From NCBI GenBank assembly GCA_947482345.1, contig CANKJN010000006.1:1-54945 (forward strand): a stretch of 54,945 nt of DNA, read 5' to 3'. The stretch's first letter is position 1. Each line of letters starts with the position of its first letter. Under the pieces are notes generated by a model, which made no database searches, had not been told where the DNA came from, and saw only the letters and a list, made by a program, of their open reading frames with translations. The DNA comes from Spartobacteria bacterium. GTDB taxonomy: Bacteria; Verrucomicrobiota; Verrucomicrobiia; Chthoniobacterales; UBA6821. Shown piece after piece: positions 8,689-16,852 of the stretch. The translations under genes and the position numbers were made by a program.

Positions 8689-8775
8689 CGAAACTCGGGA
8701 AACCATAGCTTCGGCACCAGCGCGGGCGTTGCCTCTTCCTTTTGGGTCTCACACGAAGACACGAAGGCACGAAGG
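8689..8775 (-). repeat. 87-bp direct duplication, copy 2 (upstream of hsdS)
   Basis: Second copy of the hsdS 5' segment, starting 158 bp upstream in hsdS orientation. It would encode PKLWFPEFR instead of PKLRFPEFR, so it is a true remnant of an hsdS start and not simple DNA. It fits unequal recombination or replacement of the hsdS front end. Confidence 0.9.
8749..8775 (+). repeat. CACGAAGG-type repeat unit
   Basis: TCACACGAAGACACGAAGG-type unit. Same-orientation copy at 8591-8617; reverse-orientation copies at 8811-8838 and 9251-9278, and a weaker one at 8650-8680. Translated in one frame it gives HEDTKARR. Such units are widespread in environmental Verrucomicrobia and Planctomycetes as intergenic repeats. 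Confidence 0.85.
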
Positions 8776-8791
8776 GGTTTTGTTCTGGAAC

Positions 8792-9283
8792 TCATTGCAA
8801 TCCTCCTTCTTCTTCGTGGCTTCGTGCCTTCGTGTGAGTTTCCTGATTCAGTCTGAGTCGCGAGTTTTCAAATGACTGCGGCCCATTGAGGATGCGTTTG
8901 CAGCCGTCTTTGAAGGTGGATGCCCCGAAATTGATGAGAAGTCCCAACGGGAGACCGAGCAGACGAAGGTAGGTGAGAACTTGTTTGGAATGGACTGGAA
9001 GCAGATTCTCAACCGACTTCAGTTCGATCAAAAGTCGGTCTTCGACGATGATGTCGGCACGAAACCCTTCTTCAAAAGTCATTCCCATGAGCCGAATCGG
9101 CACGGGCACCTGCCGTTTCACAGTCAGACCTTGATCGGCAAGCATCTTTGCCAGAACCACCTCATAAACCGTTTCCAGTAAACCCGGCCCAGCCTCAACA
9201 TGCAGCTTGTAGCCACAGTCCACCACAATAGCGGATAACTCTTCCACATCCCTTCGCGCCTTCGTGTCTTCGTGTGAGTTCAA
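8792..9283 (-). CDS. GxxExxY protein
   Basis: Member of the GxxExxY family, named after the motif seen here as GLLETVY in VEAGPGLLETVYEVVL. Further family features are ADQGLTVKRQVPVPI, DIIVEDRLLIELKSV and LTYLRLLGLPLGLLINFG. The DIIVEDRLLIELKS stretch resembles a PD-(D/E)xK-like core with D, E and K, but nuclease activity is not shown for the family. Of 163 residues, the first nine (MNSHEDTKA) and the last dozen (HTKARSHEEE) are encoded by CACGAAGG repeats, so the gene is bounded by two direct copies of the repeat. It lies between hsdR (stop at 9280, overlapping) and hsdS, and looks like an inserted cassette. Confidence 0.85.
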   Translation of the reverse strand: MNSHEDTKARRDVEELSAIVVDCGYKLHVEAGPGLLETVYEVVLAKMLADQGLTVKRQVPVPIRLMGMTFEEGFRADIIVEDRLLIELKSVENLLPVHSKQVLTYLRLLGLPLGLLINFGASTFKDGCKRILNGPQSFENSRLRLNQETHTKARSHEEEGGLQ

Positions 9284-12200
9284 GATTCGTAAGCGCTGAG
9301 TCCGGAAATGTCGCGGCCACCGGCGCGTTTGGTGAGGAGGGGGTGGAGATCGGCCATGAGGGCGAGTTCGGCCTGGGTGCGGGCTTTCCAGGCGAGGTCG
9401 AGCGGCTCCAAAAGTTGGGTGAGCTGCTCTCCATCAAAGATCATGCGGTCAAGGATGCCCTCCACGAAGGCCTGCAAGGCGGCCGTGCCCAATCCGTGCT
9501 TACTGGCGATGGAGGCGAGTTCCTTAGCGTTCTTCTCTGCCTTGAAACGGGTGTAGCCGTCGCGGATGGCGGTTTCGCTGAGACCTTCGCCCGCCTGGAG
9601 CGTGCCGATGTATTCGGCGATGTCGTCGCGCTCGTTCATGAACTTGGCATCGGCGCTGATGAGGCCGATGAGTTCCTCGCGGGTCATCTTGGACTTGCCG
9701 GGCTTCTGCTCTGAGAAGCGGGCGATGAGGCCCATGATGTAGTCGTAGTCGATGACGGCGGAGGCAAAGAGGACGAACTCGAAGTCGATCTGATCCACGG
9801 GATCCTCTGAGTCTTGTTTCTCTCCAGTTTTACCCTGCTGCTCTTTGAGCTTCTTAGCGGTCTCCAGATACTGACCTTTGAAACCGCGCAGGTTTTCTTC
9901 CGGCAGTACCTGCGCGATGGCGGATTTGTTCTCCTCGGTGAGGTCGGTGTATTGGTCGAGCTGGGTCTTTAGCCGCTGGACTTCCTTGAAGCGCTCGATG
10001 AAGACGACCTTGGCGGCGTCACCCTTCAGGTTGGGAACGGAGGAAGGTGTGCAGTCGAGTCCCTGGGACTTCATGAAGGCGTCGAGCTTCTGCACCGCAG
10101 TCTCCAGCTTCTGGATAACGACGGGGGCCTTCTCCACGAGCCAGATTTCCCGTGCCTGCTCACTGGACTTCTCCCCGCTAAAGAGGGCAATGGCGGCATC
10201 CACGGAATCCTGCTGCTGGCGGAAGTCGAGGATGTTCCCGTAGGGCTTAGTGCCATTGAGCACGCGGTTGGTACGCGAGAACGCCTGAATCAAGCCGTGG
10301 TGCCGCAGGTTCTTGTCCACGTAGAGCGTGTTCAGGAACTTGGAATCAAAGCCGGTGAGCAACATGTCCACGACGATGGTGATGTCGATCTTGTGGGCGT
10401 GCGGGAAATCAGCGTTGGGCCACTGCTGGTCTTTGATGCGCTTCTGCACATCCTGATAGTAGAGGTCGAACTCGCCGATGCGGTGATTGGTGCCGTAGCG
10501 GACGTTGTAATCGGCAAGGATTACCTTGAGCGCGGCTTTCTTCCCCTCGGGGTCCACCTCATTGTCTGCCTGCTCCTGCGGCAGATCTTCCTGAATCTGC
10601 TTCACATCGGGATTCCCCTCGGCGGGCGGGGAGAAGACGCAGGCGATATTCAGCGGCTTGAACCCGGGATCAGCGGCCTGTTGCTCTTGTTCACGTTGGG
10701 CCTGCATGGTCTTGAACAGAGCATGGTATTCGATGGCGTCGTTGATGGATGAGGTGGCGAGGATGGCATTGAAGCGGCGTCCACCGGTGGCGGCGTCGTG
10801 CTTGGAGAGGATCGCCTCGATGACGGCTTTCTTCGCGATGGCCTCGCCGGGCTTGGGCGGGTTTTTTCCCTCGGGCTTGAAGTAATCGATATGGAAGCGC
10901 AGGACGTTTGCGTCTTCGATGGCGTGGGTGATGGTGTAGGCGTGGAGCTGCTTCTGGAAGAGGTCCGCCGTGGTGCGCATGGAGGCCTGCTCGTCCTCGA
11001 TCTTATGAAGGGAGGCATTGGCATCAAAGATGGGTGTGCCGGTGAAGCCGAAGAGCTGAGCCTTAGGGAAGAACTCTTTGATCGCCTTGTGGTTCTCCCC
11101 GAACTGCGAGCGGTGGCACTCATCGAAGATGAAGACGATGCGTTTGTCGCTGAGCGAAGCCAACATCTCCTTGTAGGTGGGCTGGTCGTTCTTCTTCCGC
11201 TGCTGGTTGCGCTTGCTGCTCTCATCCAGCGCGAGGCCGAGCTTCTGGATGGTGGTGACGATGACTTTGTCCGCGTAGTCCTCAGACAGGAGGCGACGGA
11301 CGAGGGCGGCGGTGTTGGTATTCTCCTCGACGCAGCCCTCCTGGAAGCGGTTGAACTCCTCGCGCGTCTGGCGGTCGAGGTCCTTGCGATCCACGACGAA
11401 GACGCATTTGTGGATGTGGTCGTTCTCCTTGAGCAGGGTGGAGGCCTTGAAGGAGGTGAGTGTTTTGCCGCTGCCGGTGGTGTGCCAGATGAAGCCGTTG
11501 CCGTTGTCCTCGTCGATGCACTTCACCAGGTGCTGTACGGCATAGACCTGATAGGGCCGCATGATCATGAGCTTCTGCTCTCCGGCGAGCAGCACCATGT
11601 AGCGGCTGATGGTCCTGCCGAGGTCGCACTTCTTCAGGAAGCACGCCGCGAACTCGTCGAGGTGGGTGATCTTGTGGTTGTCCTCGGCGGCGAACTCGTA
11701 GATGGGCAGGAAGCGCTCGTCGGCATTGAAGGCAAAGTGGCGGGCGTTGTTGTTAGCGAAGTAGTAGGTGCGGTCGCGGTTGCTGACGATGAAGAGCTGC
11801 ATGAAGCAGAGCAGCGTCTTCGCGTAGCCGTTGCCGGGGTCATTCTTGTAGTCGACGATCTGCTCCATGGCCCGGCGGGGATTCACCCCAAGGGTCTTGA
11901 GCTCGATCTGGACACAGGGTACGCCGTTGATGAGTAGGATCACATCATAACGATGGTGGCTGTAGTCGGTATTGATACGGAGCTGGTGGACGACCTCGAA
12001 GTGGTTTTTGCACCAGTCCTTGAGGTTCACCAGGGAGTAGTTCAGCGGCGTGCCATCGTCGCGAGTGAAGCTATTGATACTGCGCAGGGTCTTGGATGCA
12101 GTGAAGACATCCGATGCAACGATCTCATCGAGCAGGCGGGCAAACTCTGCATCGGTGAGAGTGACGCGATTCAGGGCCTCGAACTTCTCGCGGAAGTTAC

Positions 12201-12351
12201 GCTCCAGCGAGGCCCTGTCTTGAATATCGGACCGGTATTCATATTTCAGGCTCCGGAGTTTTTCGATGAAGGAGTCCTCAATATCTCCCTCGCGGACAAC
12301 AGCTCTTTGCGATGGAGCAGAGAGCCCGTCTGGATAGGTGGAGGAAGTCAT
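9280..12351 (-). CDS. hsdR: Type I restriction endonuclease, R subunit
   Basis: Motor and nuclease subunit, 1023 residues, normal length. The N-terminal PD-(D/E)xK nuclease has D136 and E150-L-K152 (VQIELKTLG). The SF2 translocase has Walker A TTGSGKT (about 291-297), DECH (410-413), GFTGTPIF and a later VVDMLLTGFDSKFLNTLYVD with QAFSRTNR helicase motifs. It is the first gene of the minus-strand locus; the next gene overlaps its stop by a few bases. The start codon ATG at 12351 has no obvious Shine-Dalgarno. It would form the R2M2S complex with HsdM and HsdS and cut unmodified DNA after ATP-driven translocation. Confidence 0.97.
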   Translation of the reverse strand: MTSSTYPDGLSAPSQRAVVREGDIEDSFIEKLRSLKYEYRSDIQDRASLERNFREKFEALNRVTLTDAEFARLLDEIVASDVFTASKTLRSINSFTRDDGTPLNYSLVNLKDWCKNHFEVVHQLRINTDYSHHRYDVILLINGVPCVQIELKTLGVNPRRAMEQIVDYKNDPGNGYAKTLLCFMQLFIVSNRDRTYYFANNNARHFAFNADERFLPIYEFAAEDNHKITHLDEFAACFLKKCDLGRTISRYMVLLAGEQKLMIMRPYQVYAVQHLVKCIDEDNGNGFIWHTTGSGKTLTSFKASTLLKENDHIHKCVFVVDRKDLDRQTREEFNRFQEGCVEENTNTAALVRRLLSEDYADKVIVTTIQKLGLALDESSKRNQQRKKNDQPTYKEMLASLSDKRIVFIFDECHRSQFGENHKAIKEFFPKAQLFGFTGTPIFDANASLHKIEDEQASMRTTADLFQKQLHAYTITHAIEDANVLRFHIDYFKPEGKNPPKPGEAIAKKAVIEAILSKHDAATGGRRFNAILATSSINDAIEYHALFKTMQAQREQEQQAADPGFKPLNIACVFSPPAEGNPDVKQIQEDLPQEQADNEVDPEGKKAALKVILADYNVRYGTNHRIGEFDLYYQDVQKRIKDQQWPNADFPHAHKIDITIVVDMLLTGFDSKFLNTLYVDKNLRHHGLIQAFSRTNRVLNGTKPYGNILDFRQQQDSVDAAIALFSGEKSSEQAREIWLVEKAPVVIQKLETAVQKLDAFMKSQGLDCTPSSVPNLKGDAAKVVFIERFKEVQRLKTQLDQYTDLTEENKSAIAQVLPEENLRGFKGQYLETAKKLKEQQGKTGEKQDSEDPVDQIDFEFVLFASAVIDYDYIMGLIARFSEQKPGKSKMTREELIGLISADAKFMNERDDIAEYIGTLQAGEGLSETAIRDGYTRFKAEKNAKELASIASKHGLGTAALQAFVEGILDRMIFDGEQLTQLLEPLDLAWKARTQAELALMADLHPLLTKRAGGRDISGLSAYES

Positions 12352-12631
12352 TGTGATATTGTTATGGGCTTTCCCGGAGGGCTCCCTATGCGAACGAAGA
12401 GCTTCGGAAAGAGATGGGCACCATAAAATATGATCACAGTTATCGTTTAGGAGACGTTTTGACGAGAAGGTTTACCTTGAGACTGATCTTTGAAAAGACG
12501 AATGACCACACCCAGCACGAAGCTCGCCACGTCGGTCGGCCTCTGGAGTTCGGCTTCTGGATTTTCATGATGGATTTTCTTCGGGCTAGCGGTGCAGGGT
12601 AGACATCAGCCATCCCAAGTCCCCTTGATCC

Positions 12632-13057
12632 ATGACAACCCAAGACATCCGCTGGATTCAACGTTTCCAGAATTACCGGAAGGCTCTTGCCCAGTTGAAT
12701 GAGGCGCTTGACCTCTCGAAAAAGAGGGAGCTTTCTCCCTTGGAAACGCAGGGGCTGATTCATTCCTTCGAATACACCCATGAACTGGCCTGGAACACGC
12801 TGAAGGATTTCCTTGAGTCGAAGGGTGTTTCCAATCTCTACGGCTCCCGTGACACGACTCGAGAGGCATTTGCTGCAGGTTTGTTGGCTGAGGGTGATGT
12901 CTGGATGCAAATGATCCAGAGCCGCAATCAGACGACCCACACCTACAACGAGGAAACGATGGAGCAGATCGCCGCCGCCATCACGGGAAATTATGCGAAG
13001 GAGTTTTCAAAGCTACAAGCACGGCTTGGGGAACTGGAGGCTGGGGAAAACCACTGA
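12632..13057 (+). CDS. HepT-like / HI0074-family HEPN protein, putative toxin
   Basis: Helical protein of 141 residues of the nucleotidyltransferase substrate-binding (HI0074) family. The HEPN signature R-x4-H-x-Y is intact: R98-N-Q-T-T-H103-T-Y105. The segment FEYTHELAWNTLKDFLESKG is also typical. In the HepT/MntA systems this motif forms the ribonuclease active site and the tyrosine is AMPylated by the partner. The stop codon overlaps the start of the nucleotidyltransferase gene by one base (TGATG), so the two are translationally coupled. It is divergent from hsdR, with 280 bp between the starts. Confidence 0.85.
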   Translation: MTTQDIRWIQRFQNYRKALAQLNEALDLSKKRELSPLETQGLIHSFEYTHELAWNTLKDFLESKGVSNLYGSRDTTREAFAAGLLAEGDVWMQMIQSRNQTTHTYNEETMEQIAAAITGNYAKEFSKLQARLGELEAGENH

Positions 13058-13371
13058 TGAACTGGGGCCTCACCGATGCGGCCGTTGCGGCGATCCGCTC
13101 TGTCTTGGCCCGGCATCCGGAAGTGGAACGGGCCACCCTCTACGGGTCGCGAGCCAAGGGTACTTTCAAGCCCGGCTCTGACATTGATCTGACGCTCATC
13201 GGCCCAGGGTTGACGATGGAAATCCTTGGCCGGATCCAGGCGGAACTGGAGGAAGGATCGCTCCCCTATCATATAGACCTCTCCATCCTCTCCCAGATCT
13301 CACATGCCGAGCTCTTGGATCACATCAATCGGGTTGGTGTGGTTTTTTTTGATCGGCCCGACAGCACTTGA
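13057..13371 (+). CDS. Minimal nucleotidyltransferase, MntA-like antitoxin
   Basis: Stand-alone polymerase-beta-fold nucleotidyltransferase of 104 residues. The catalytic motif GS-x10-D-x-D is complete: G30-S31, D42 and D44 in GSRAKGTFKPGSDIDL, and a third acidic residue at D74 (YHIDLSIL). By family knowledge MntA proteins transfer AMP to HepT and so block its RNase activity. It overlaps the preceding HEPN gene by one base, as expected for a co-translated toxin-antitoxin pair. Confidence 0.88.
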   Translation: MNWGLTDAAVAAIRSVLARHPEVERATLYGSRAKGTFKPGSDIDLTLIGPGLTMEILGRIQAELEEGSLPYHIDLSILSQISHAELLDHINRVGVVFFDRPDST

Positions 13372-13396
13372 ATCAACACTCCATCCACATTTCTGA

Positions 13397-13867
13397 ATGA
13401 ACATCCCCAACAATGACGTCACCTCGACGATACAGCTGGCACTGGCCCCGGTCTTTCTCCTGATGGCGGTGGTCACGCTCTTCAACGCGATCAGCGGCCG
13501 GTTGGCCCGGGTGATCGATAGGATGCGCTTCCTGCACAGGGAGCTCTTTGAGCAGGGAAGCATTCCCGAGCCCCTGGAGGACCATTACCGGATGGAATAT
13601 CCGCAGACCAAGAGGCGCGGACGACTCTGTGCGATCGCCATCTTCTTCGATGTGCTGAGCGGCCTGCTGATTTCCCTGACGGTTCTGGAACTCTTTCTCT
13701 TCCAGACCGGGGCGCCGCCCCATCTGCAGGGGATCTACGTGGTCTCCACCTTTGTCGGGGGACTGATCTGCTTCGTGATCTCCCTCGTGATCGTGCTTTC
13801 GGAGGTTGTTTACGCCTACCTCTCGGCGGCATGGGATCCCCCGATCCACCCCCGGAAAGATTCCTAA
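13397..13867 (+). CDS. DUF2721 membrane protein
   Basis: Protein of 156 residues with three likely transmembrane segments (about 12-30, 73-95 and 108-135). It carries the DUF2721 pattern: TIQLALAPVFLLMAVVTLFN followed by SGRLARVIDRMR, then RRGRLCAIAIFFDVLSGLL. Function is unknown. It follows the HepT/MntA pair by 25 bp but belongs to a common chromosomal family, so a link with the toxin pair is not implied. Confidence 0.85.
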   Translation: MNIPNNDVTSTIQLALAPVFLLMAVVTLFNAISGRLARVIDRMRFLHRELFEQGSIPEPLEDHYRMEYPQTKRRGRLCAIAIFFDVLSGLLISLTVLELFLFQTGAPPHLQGIYVVSTFVGGLICFVISLVIVLSEVVYAYLSAAWDPPIHPRKDS

Positions 13868-13934
13868 GCAACCCCAACATGCCCTTCGAGGAACTTGCCG
13901 TTAGAGCGTTTTTGATTTGGATGTAGACAAAGGA

Positions 13935-14041
13935 TTTGCGGATGTCATGAGGTGGTGTGCAAGTAGCAAGCGAAGCGGCTGTAGTCTTTGCGCTACAGCC
14001 CAAGCGATGCGACACAGCACAACGCCTCATGCCGCCGCAAA
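13935..14041 (+). repeat. 107-bp palindromic element with nested hairpin
   Basis: The outer arms 13935-13960 and 14017-14041 are imperfect inverted repeats sharing TTTGCGG, CATGAGG and TGTGC blocks in the same order. Inside is a perfect 8-bp hairpin, GGCTGTAG (13977-13984) with CTACAGCC (13993-14000), flanked by CAAGCG on both sides. It sits between the DUF2721 gene and the permease start. It could be a MITE or a structured leader. Confidence 0.7.
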
Positions 14042-14053
14042 GAATGTCTAGAG

Positions 14054-15391
14054 ATGAAGCAAAACCGCTCTAATAGGAACGGCATAGGATTGCCGACCTG
14101 TCTCTCGCTGGTGACGGCGACGATGGTCGGGACGGGTGTCTACACGACATTGGGTTTCCAGCTTCAGGACCTGAGCAGCGGATTCTCAATCCTCTGCCTC
14201 TGGGTTCTGGGCGGTGTGATCTCGCTCTGCGGGGCTTTATCGTATGCGGAACTGGCTGCCAGGATTCCCCGCTCGGGCGGGGAATACACCTACCTTTCCG
14301 AGATCTACCACCCGGCGCTCGGATTCATGGCGGCATTCGTCTCCCTGATCGCCGGGTTTGCTGCACCGATCGCCCTCTCCGCGATGGCCTTCGGAAGCTA
14401 CCTCCATGCGGCGTTCCCCTTCTGCCCGGTTCATCTCTCCTCATGGATCGTGGTGCTGCTCATCTCCCTCTTCCACCTGCGTTCCCTTCAGGTCAGCTCC
14501 CTGGTGCAGGTGGCGGCCACGGCCCTGAAATTCCTTCTGGTGGCTCTCTTCATTGCGGTGGGTTTCTGGAGCCTCTTCCGGAATGCCGGCGCATGGGCCG
14601 TCCTCACCCCGCACGCACGTTCCGCGGAGGAGCTCCTGCGCCCCTCCTCGGGAATCGCCCTCATCTTCGTGCTCTACGCCTACTCGGGATGGAATGCGGT
14701 GACCTATCTGGCCGGGGAAGTCAGGTCGGGAGGGCGGATCGTCGGCCTCTCGCTGGTCCTGGGAACACTCGCCGTGGCTCTCTTCTACGTCATGCTCAAC
14801 GCCATCTTCCTGACCTCCGCACCCCTATCCGAACTGCGCGGGGTTCTCAATGTCGGCAGCGTCGCGGCGCAACACCTGATCGGCCCATCCGGTGGCCGGA
14901 TTATGTCGGGGATCATTTCCTTCGGACTCCTGGCCTCCATCAGCGCGATGGTCTGGGCCGGGCCGCGGGTAATTCAGCGCGTCGGGGAGGATTACCCGAT
15001 CTTTGCGTGGCTTGCCAGGCGCACGGCCACCGGAATCCCGCGCAGGGCGATCCTGCTGCAACTGCTGCTCGTACTCGGGCTGATCACGGGCGCATCCTTC
15101 GAGACAATCCTTCTCTTTGCCCAGATTCCACTGCTGCTCTGCCTGATCCTCGGCGTCTCCGGCTTGCTCGTTCTGAGGAAGAAGGAAGGCGGGTTATCAC
15201 GGACTCTTGGGAGCCGACCGCAGTTCACATGCCCCCTCTATCCCCTGCCACCCGTTCTCTTCATCCTCTGTTCGGGCGCCGGGCTTCTCTACTCGGCGAT
15301 CAGCAAACCGATGATTGCCCTTTCAGGGATGGTCATCATGCTGCTCCCTCTCACACTTTACCGATGGATCTCCAGGCAAAAGAAATCGTGA
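14054..15391 (+). CDS. APC-family amino acid permease
   Basis: Integral membrane transporter of 445 residues with about 12 hydrophobic segments. The opening GLPTCLSLVTATMVGTGVY has the GxG-containing first helix of APC transporters, and GALSYAELAARIPRSGGEYTYL is the family consensus for helices 2-3. It is probably an amino acid/H+ symporter or exchanger; the substrate is not predictable. I chose ATG 14054 because the upstream in-frame codons fall within the palindromic repeat element. The stop overlaps a GTG start of the next gene by four bases (GTGA). Confidence 0.9.
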   Translation: MKQNRSNRNGIGLPTCLSLVTATMVGTGVYTTLGFQLQDLSSGFSILCLWVLGGVISLCGALSYAELAARIPRSGGEYTYLSEIYHPALGFMAAFVSLIAGFAAPIALSAMAFGSYLHAAFPFCPVHLSSWIVVLLISLFHLRSLQVSSLVQVAATALKFLLVALFIAVGFWSLFRNAGAWAVLTPHARSAEELLRPSSGIALIFVLYAYSGWNAVTYLAGEVRSGGRIVGLSLVLGTLAVALFYVMLNAIFLTSAPLSELRGVLNVGSVAAQHLIGPSGGRIMSGIISFGLLASISAMVWAGPRVIQRVGEDYPIFAWLARRTATGIPRRAILLQLLLVLGLITGASFETILLFAQIPLLLCLILGVSGLLVLRKKEGGLSRTLGSRPQFTCPLYPLPPVLFILCSGAGLLYSAISKPMIALSGMVIMLLPLTLYRWISRQKKS

Positions 15392-16851
15392 AACGCTCCT
15401 GCGCGATGGCATGTGTCATCGCCGCCGTCTTCTGCCAAGGAATTCAGGCCGCCGATCCGCGCCCTTCCTCGCTTCAGGAGCAGGCGGAATTCCTGGCAGG
15501 CATCCCGCTAGGGAAGGATAGCATCCTCAGCGCCCTCCAGAAATCCCCGGAGTATCGGCAGCACCAGAAAGAACTGCAGGAGCAGTGGGCATTCTGCCGG
15601 AAGGTTCGCTACGGCACCATGCAGCAATGGGCTAGGGATCACCTGGCAAACATCCCCTCCACGCGCGGAGTGCTCCGGTATCTCTTCGGTGGCCCCGACT
15701 TCCTCAACGCCTATGCCTTTTTCCCTGATGCCCACGTCATGGTGTTGGGCGGCCTGGAGCCGGTGGGTGAAGTTCCTCCGCCCGAGGCGCTCGACCCGGC
15801 CTCTCTCGGCGGTGCGCTGAAGGCGCTCGACGAGGCGCTCCACACCTCCCTCTTCTGCGGCTACTTCATCACCAGCGAGATGAAGCCGCAACTCGTGCAG
15901 GGCTCTTTCCGCGGGGTTCTTCCGGTTCTCTACACGGAACTCGCACTGACCGGAAACGTGATCGATTCGGTCACGATGGTGAGGCCCTTCGGATCACCCG
16001 GTGTGCAGATCGTCTACCACCGTCCGGGAGGCCCTCCCCAGATGCTCTATTATTTCCAGGCCGACCTCTCGAACGGCAGGGAGTGCAGGCGCTTTCTCGA
16101 CTGGCTCGCGGATCTCGGACAAGGGGCTTCCTATCTCAAGGCGGCTTCCTACCTGCTGCCGCTTGATTCCTTCTCGGAAACCCGAAATTTCCTGATGAGA
16201 ACCTCTACCCTGATCCTGCAGGATGACTCAGGCCTTCCCTTCAGGAGCTTCCTTCCCGGGGAATGGAAGATCCAGCTCTTCGGGATCTACACCGAGCCCC
16301 TGGAGATCTTCAAGAGGGGAAAAGAGCCGGCGCTGAAGGAAGCCTATGAATCGCCTCTGCGGGTCGGCCCCCTCCCTTTCGGCGCCGGATACCATGTGAG
16401 CGCCAACGATGCCAATCTCCTGCTCGCCCTGCGCTCGGACTCAGGATCGGGTTCGGGCCAACTCCCTTCCGGAGAAATCATTCCGCCCATTCCGCCTATT
16501 CCCCCGATTCAAGCTCCGGCGGCACTTCCCGCGTTCTCCTCACCAACCCCCAAACCCAAGTCCGTTCCGATCCGCAAAGCCCTCCCGGTTCCCGTGAAGA
16601 AGGCGATTGCGGTCCCGACTCCCAGTCCGCCTCGACCGGAACCCATTTCCTCACCGACTTCTCAAGCAGTACCTCCGCAGGAAAGCGCGCGGACCGAGCA
16701 GATACTCATGCCGCCGCAAGAAACGGCAATGCCGGAACCAAGCACCATCCCGGAAAGGGTTGCACCCGAAAGCGTCATGCCGGAGCCCGCTCTGCCATCC
16801 GAGCCGGAATCAACCGTCCCGCTGACGACAAGCGGCAAACCGATCGATTGA
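15388..16851 (+). CDS. Secreted protein with proline-rich C-terminal tail, unknown function
   Basis: About 487 residues. It starts with a signal peptide (VKRSCAMACVIAAVFCQG, cut after IQA). The GTG at 15388 overlaps the permease stop; an ATG at 15364 is an alternative. The middle 330 residues are a folded-looking, aromatic-rich domain (FGGPDFLNAYAFFPDA, CGYFITSEMKPQLVQGSF) that I do not recognise. The last 120 residues are a Pro/Ser/Glu-rich low-complexity tail with repeated PIPPI and MPEP motifs, likely spanning or attached to the cell wall. The reading frame is open for 945 bp upstream of the real start, inside the permease gene; that part is a shadow. Confidence 0.7.
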   Translation: MKRSCAMACVIAAVFCQGIQAADPRPSSLQEQAEFLAGIPLGKDSILSALQKSPEYRQHQKELQEQWAFCRKVRYGTMQQWARDHLANIPSTRGVLRYLFGGPDFLNAYAFFPDAHVMVLGGLEPVGEVPPPEALDPASLGGALKALDEALHTSLFCGYFITSEMKPQLVQGSFRGVLPVLYTELALTGNVIDSVTMVRPFGSPGVQIVYHRPGGPPQMLYYFQADLSNGRECRRFLDWLADLGQGASYLKAASYLLPLDSFSETRNFLMRTSTLILQDDSGLPFRSFLPGEWKIQLFGIYTEPLEIFKRGKEPALKEAYESPLRVGPLPFGAGYHVSANDANLLLALRSDSGSGSGQLPSGEIIPPIPPIPPIQAPAALPAFSSPTPKPKSVPIRKALPVPVKKAIAVPTPSPPRPEPISSPTSQAVPPQESARTEQILMPPQETAMPEPSTIPERVAPESVMPEPALPSEPESTVPLTTSGKPID

Positions 16852-16852
16852 T

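Noticed and set aside
8590-9280. CRISPR-like repeats
   Set aside because: The CACGAAGG units are irregularly spaced, in both orientations and partly coding; no spacers of even length.
14443-15363. N-terminal extension of the proline-tailed secreted protein
   Set aside because: It lies inside the permease gene in another frame. The signal peptide and translational-coupling start show that the gene begins at 15388 or 15364.
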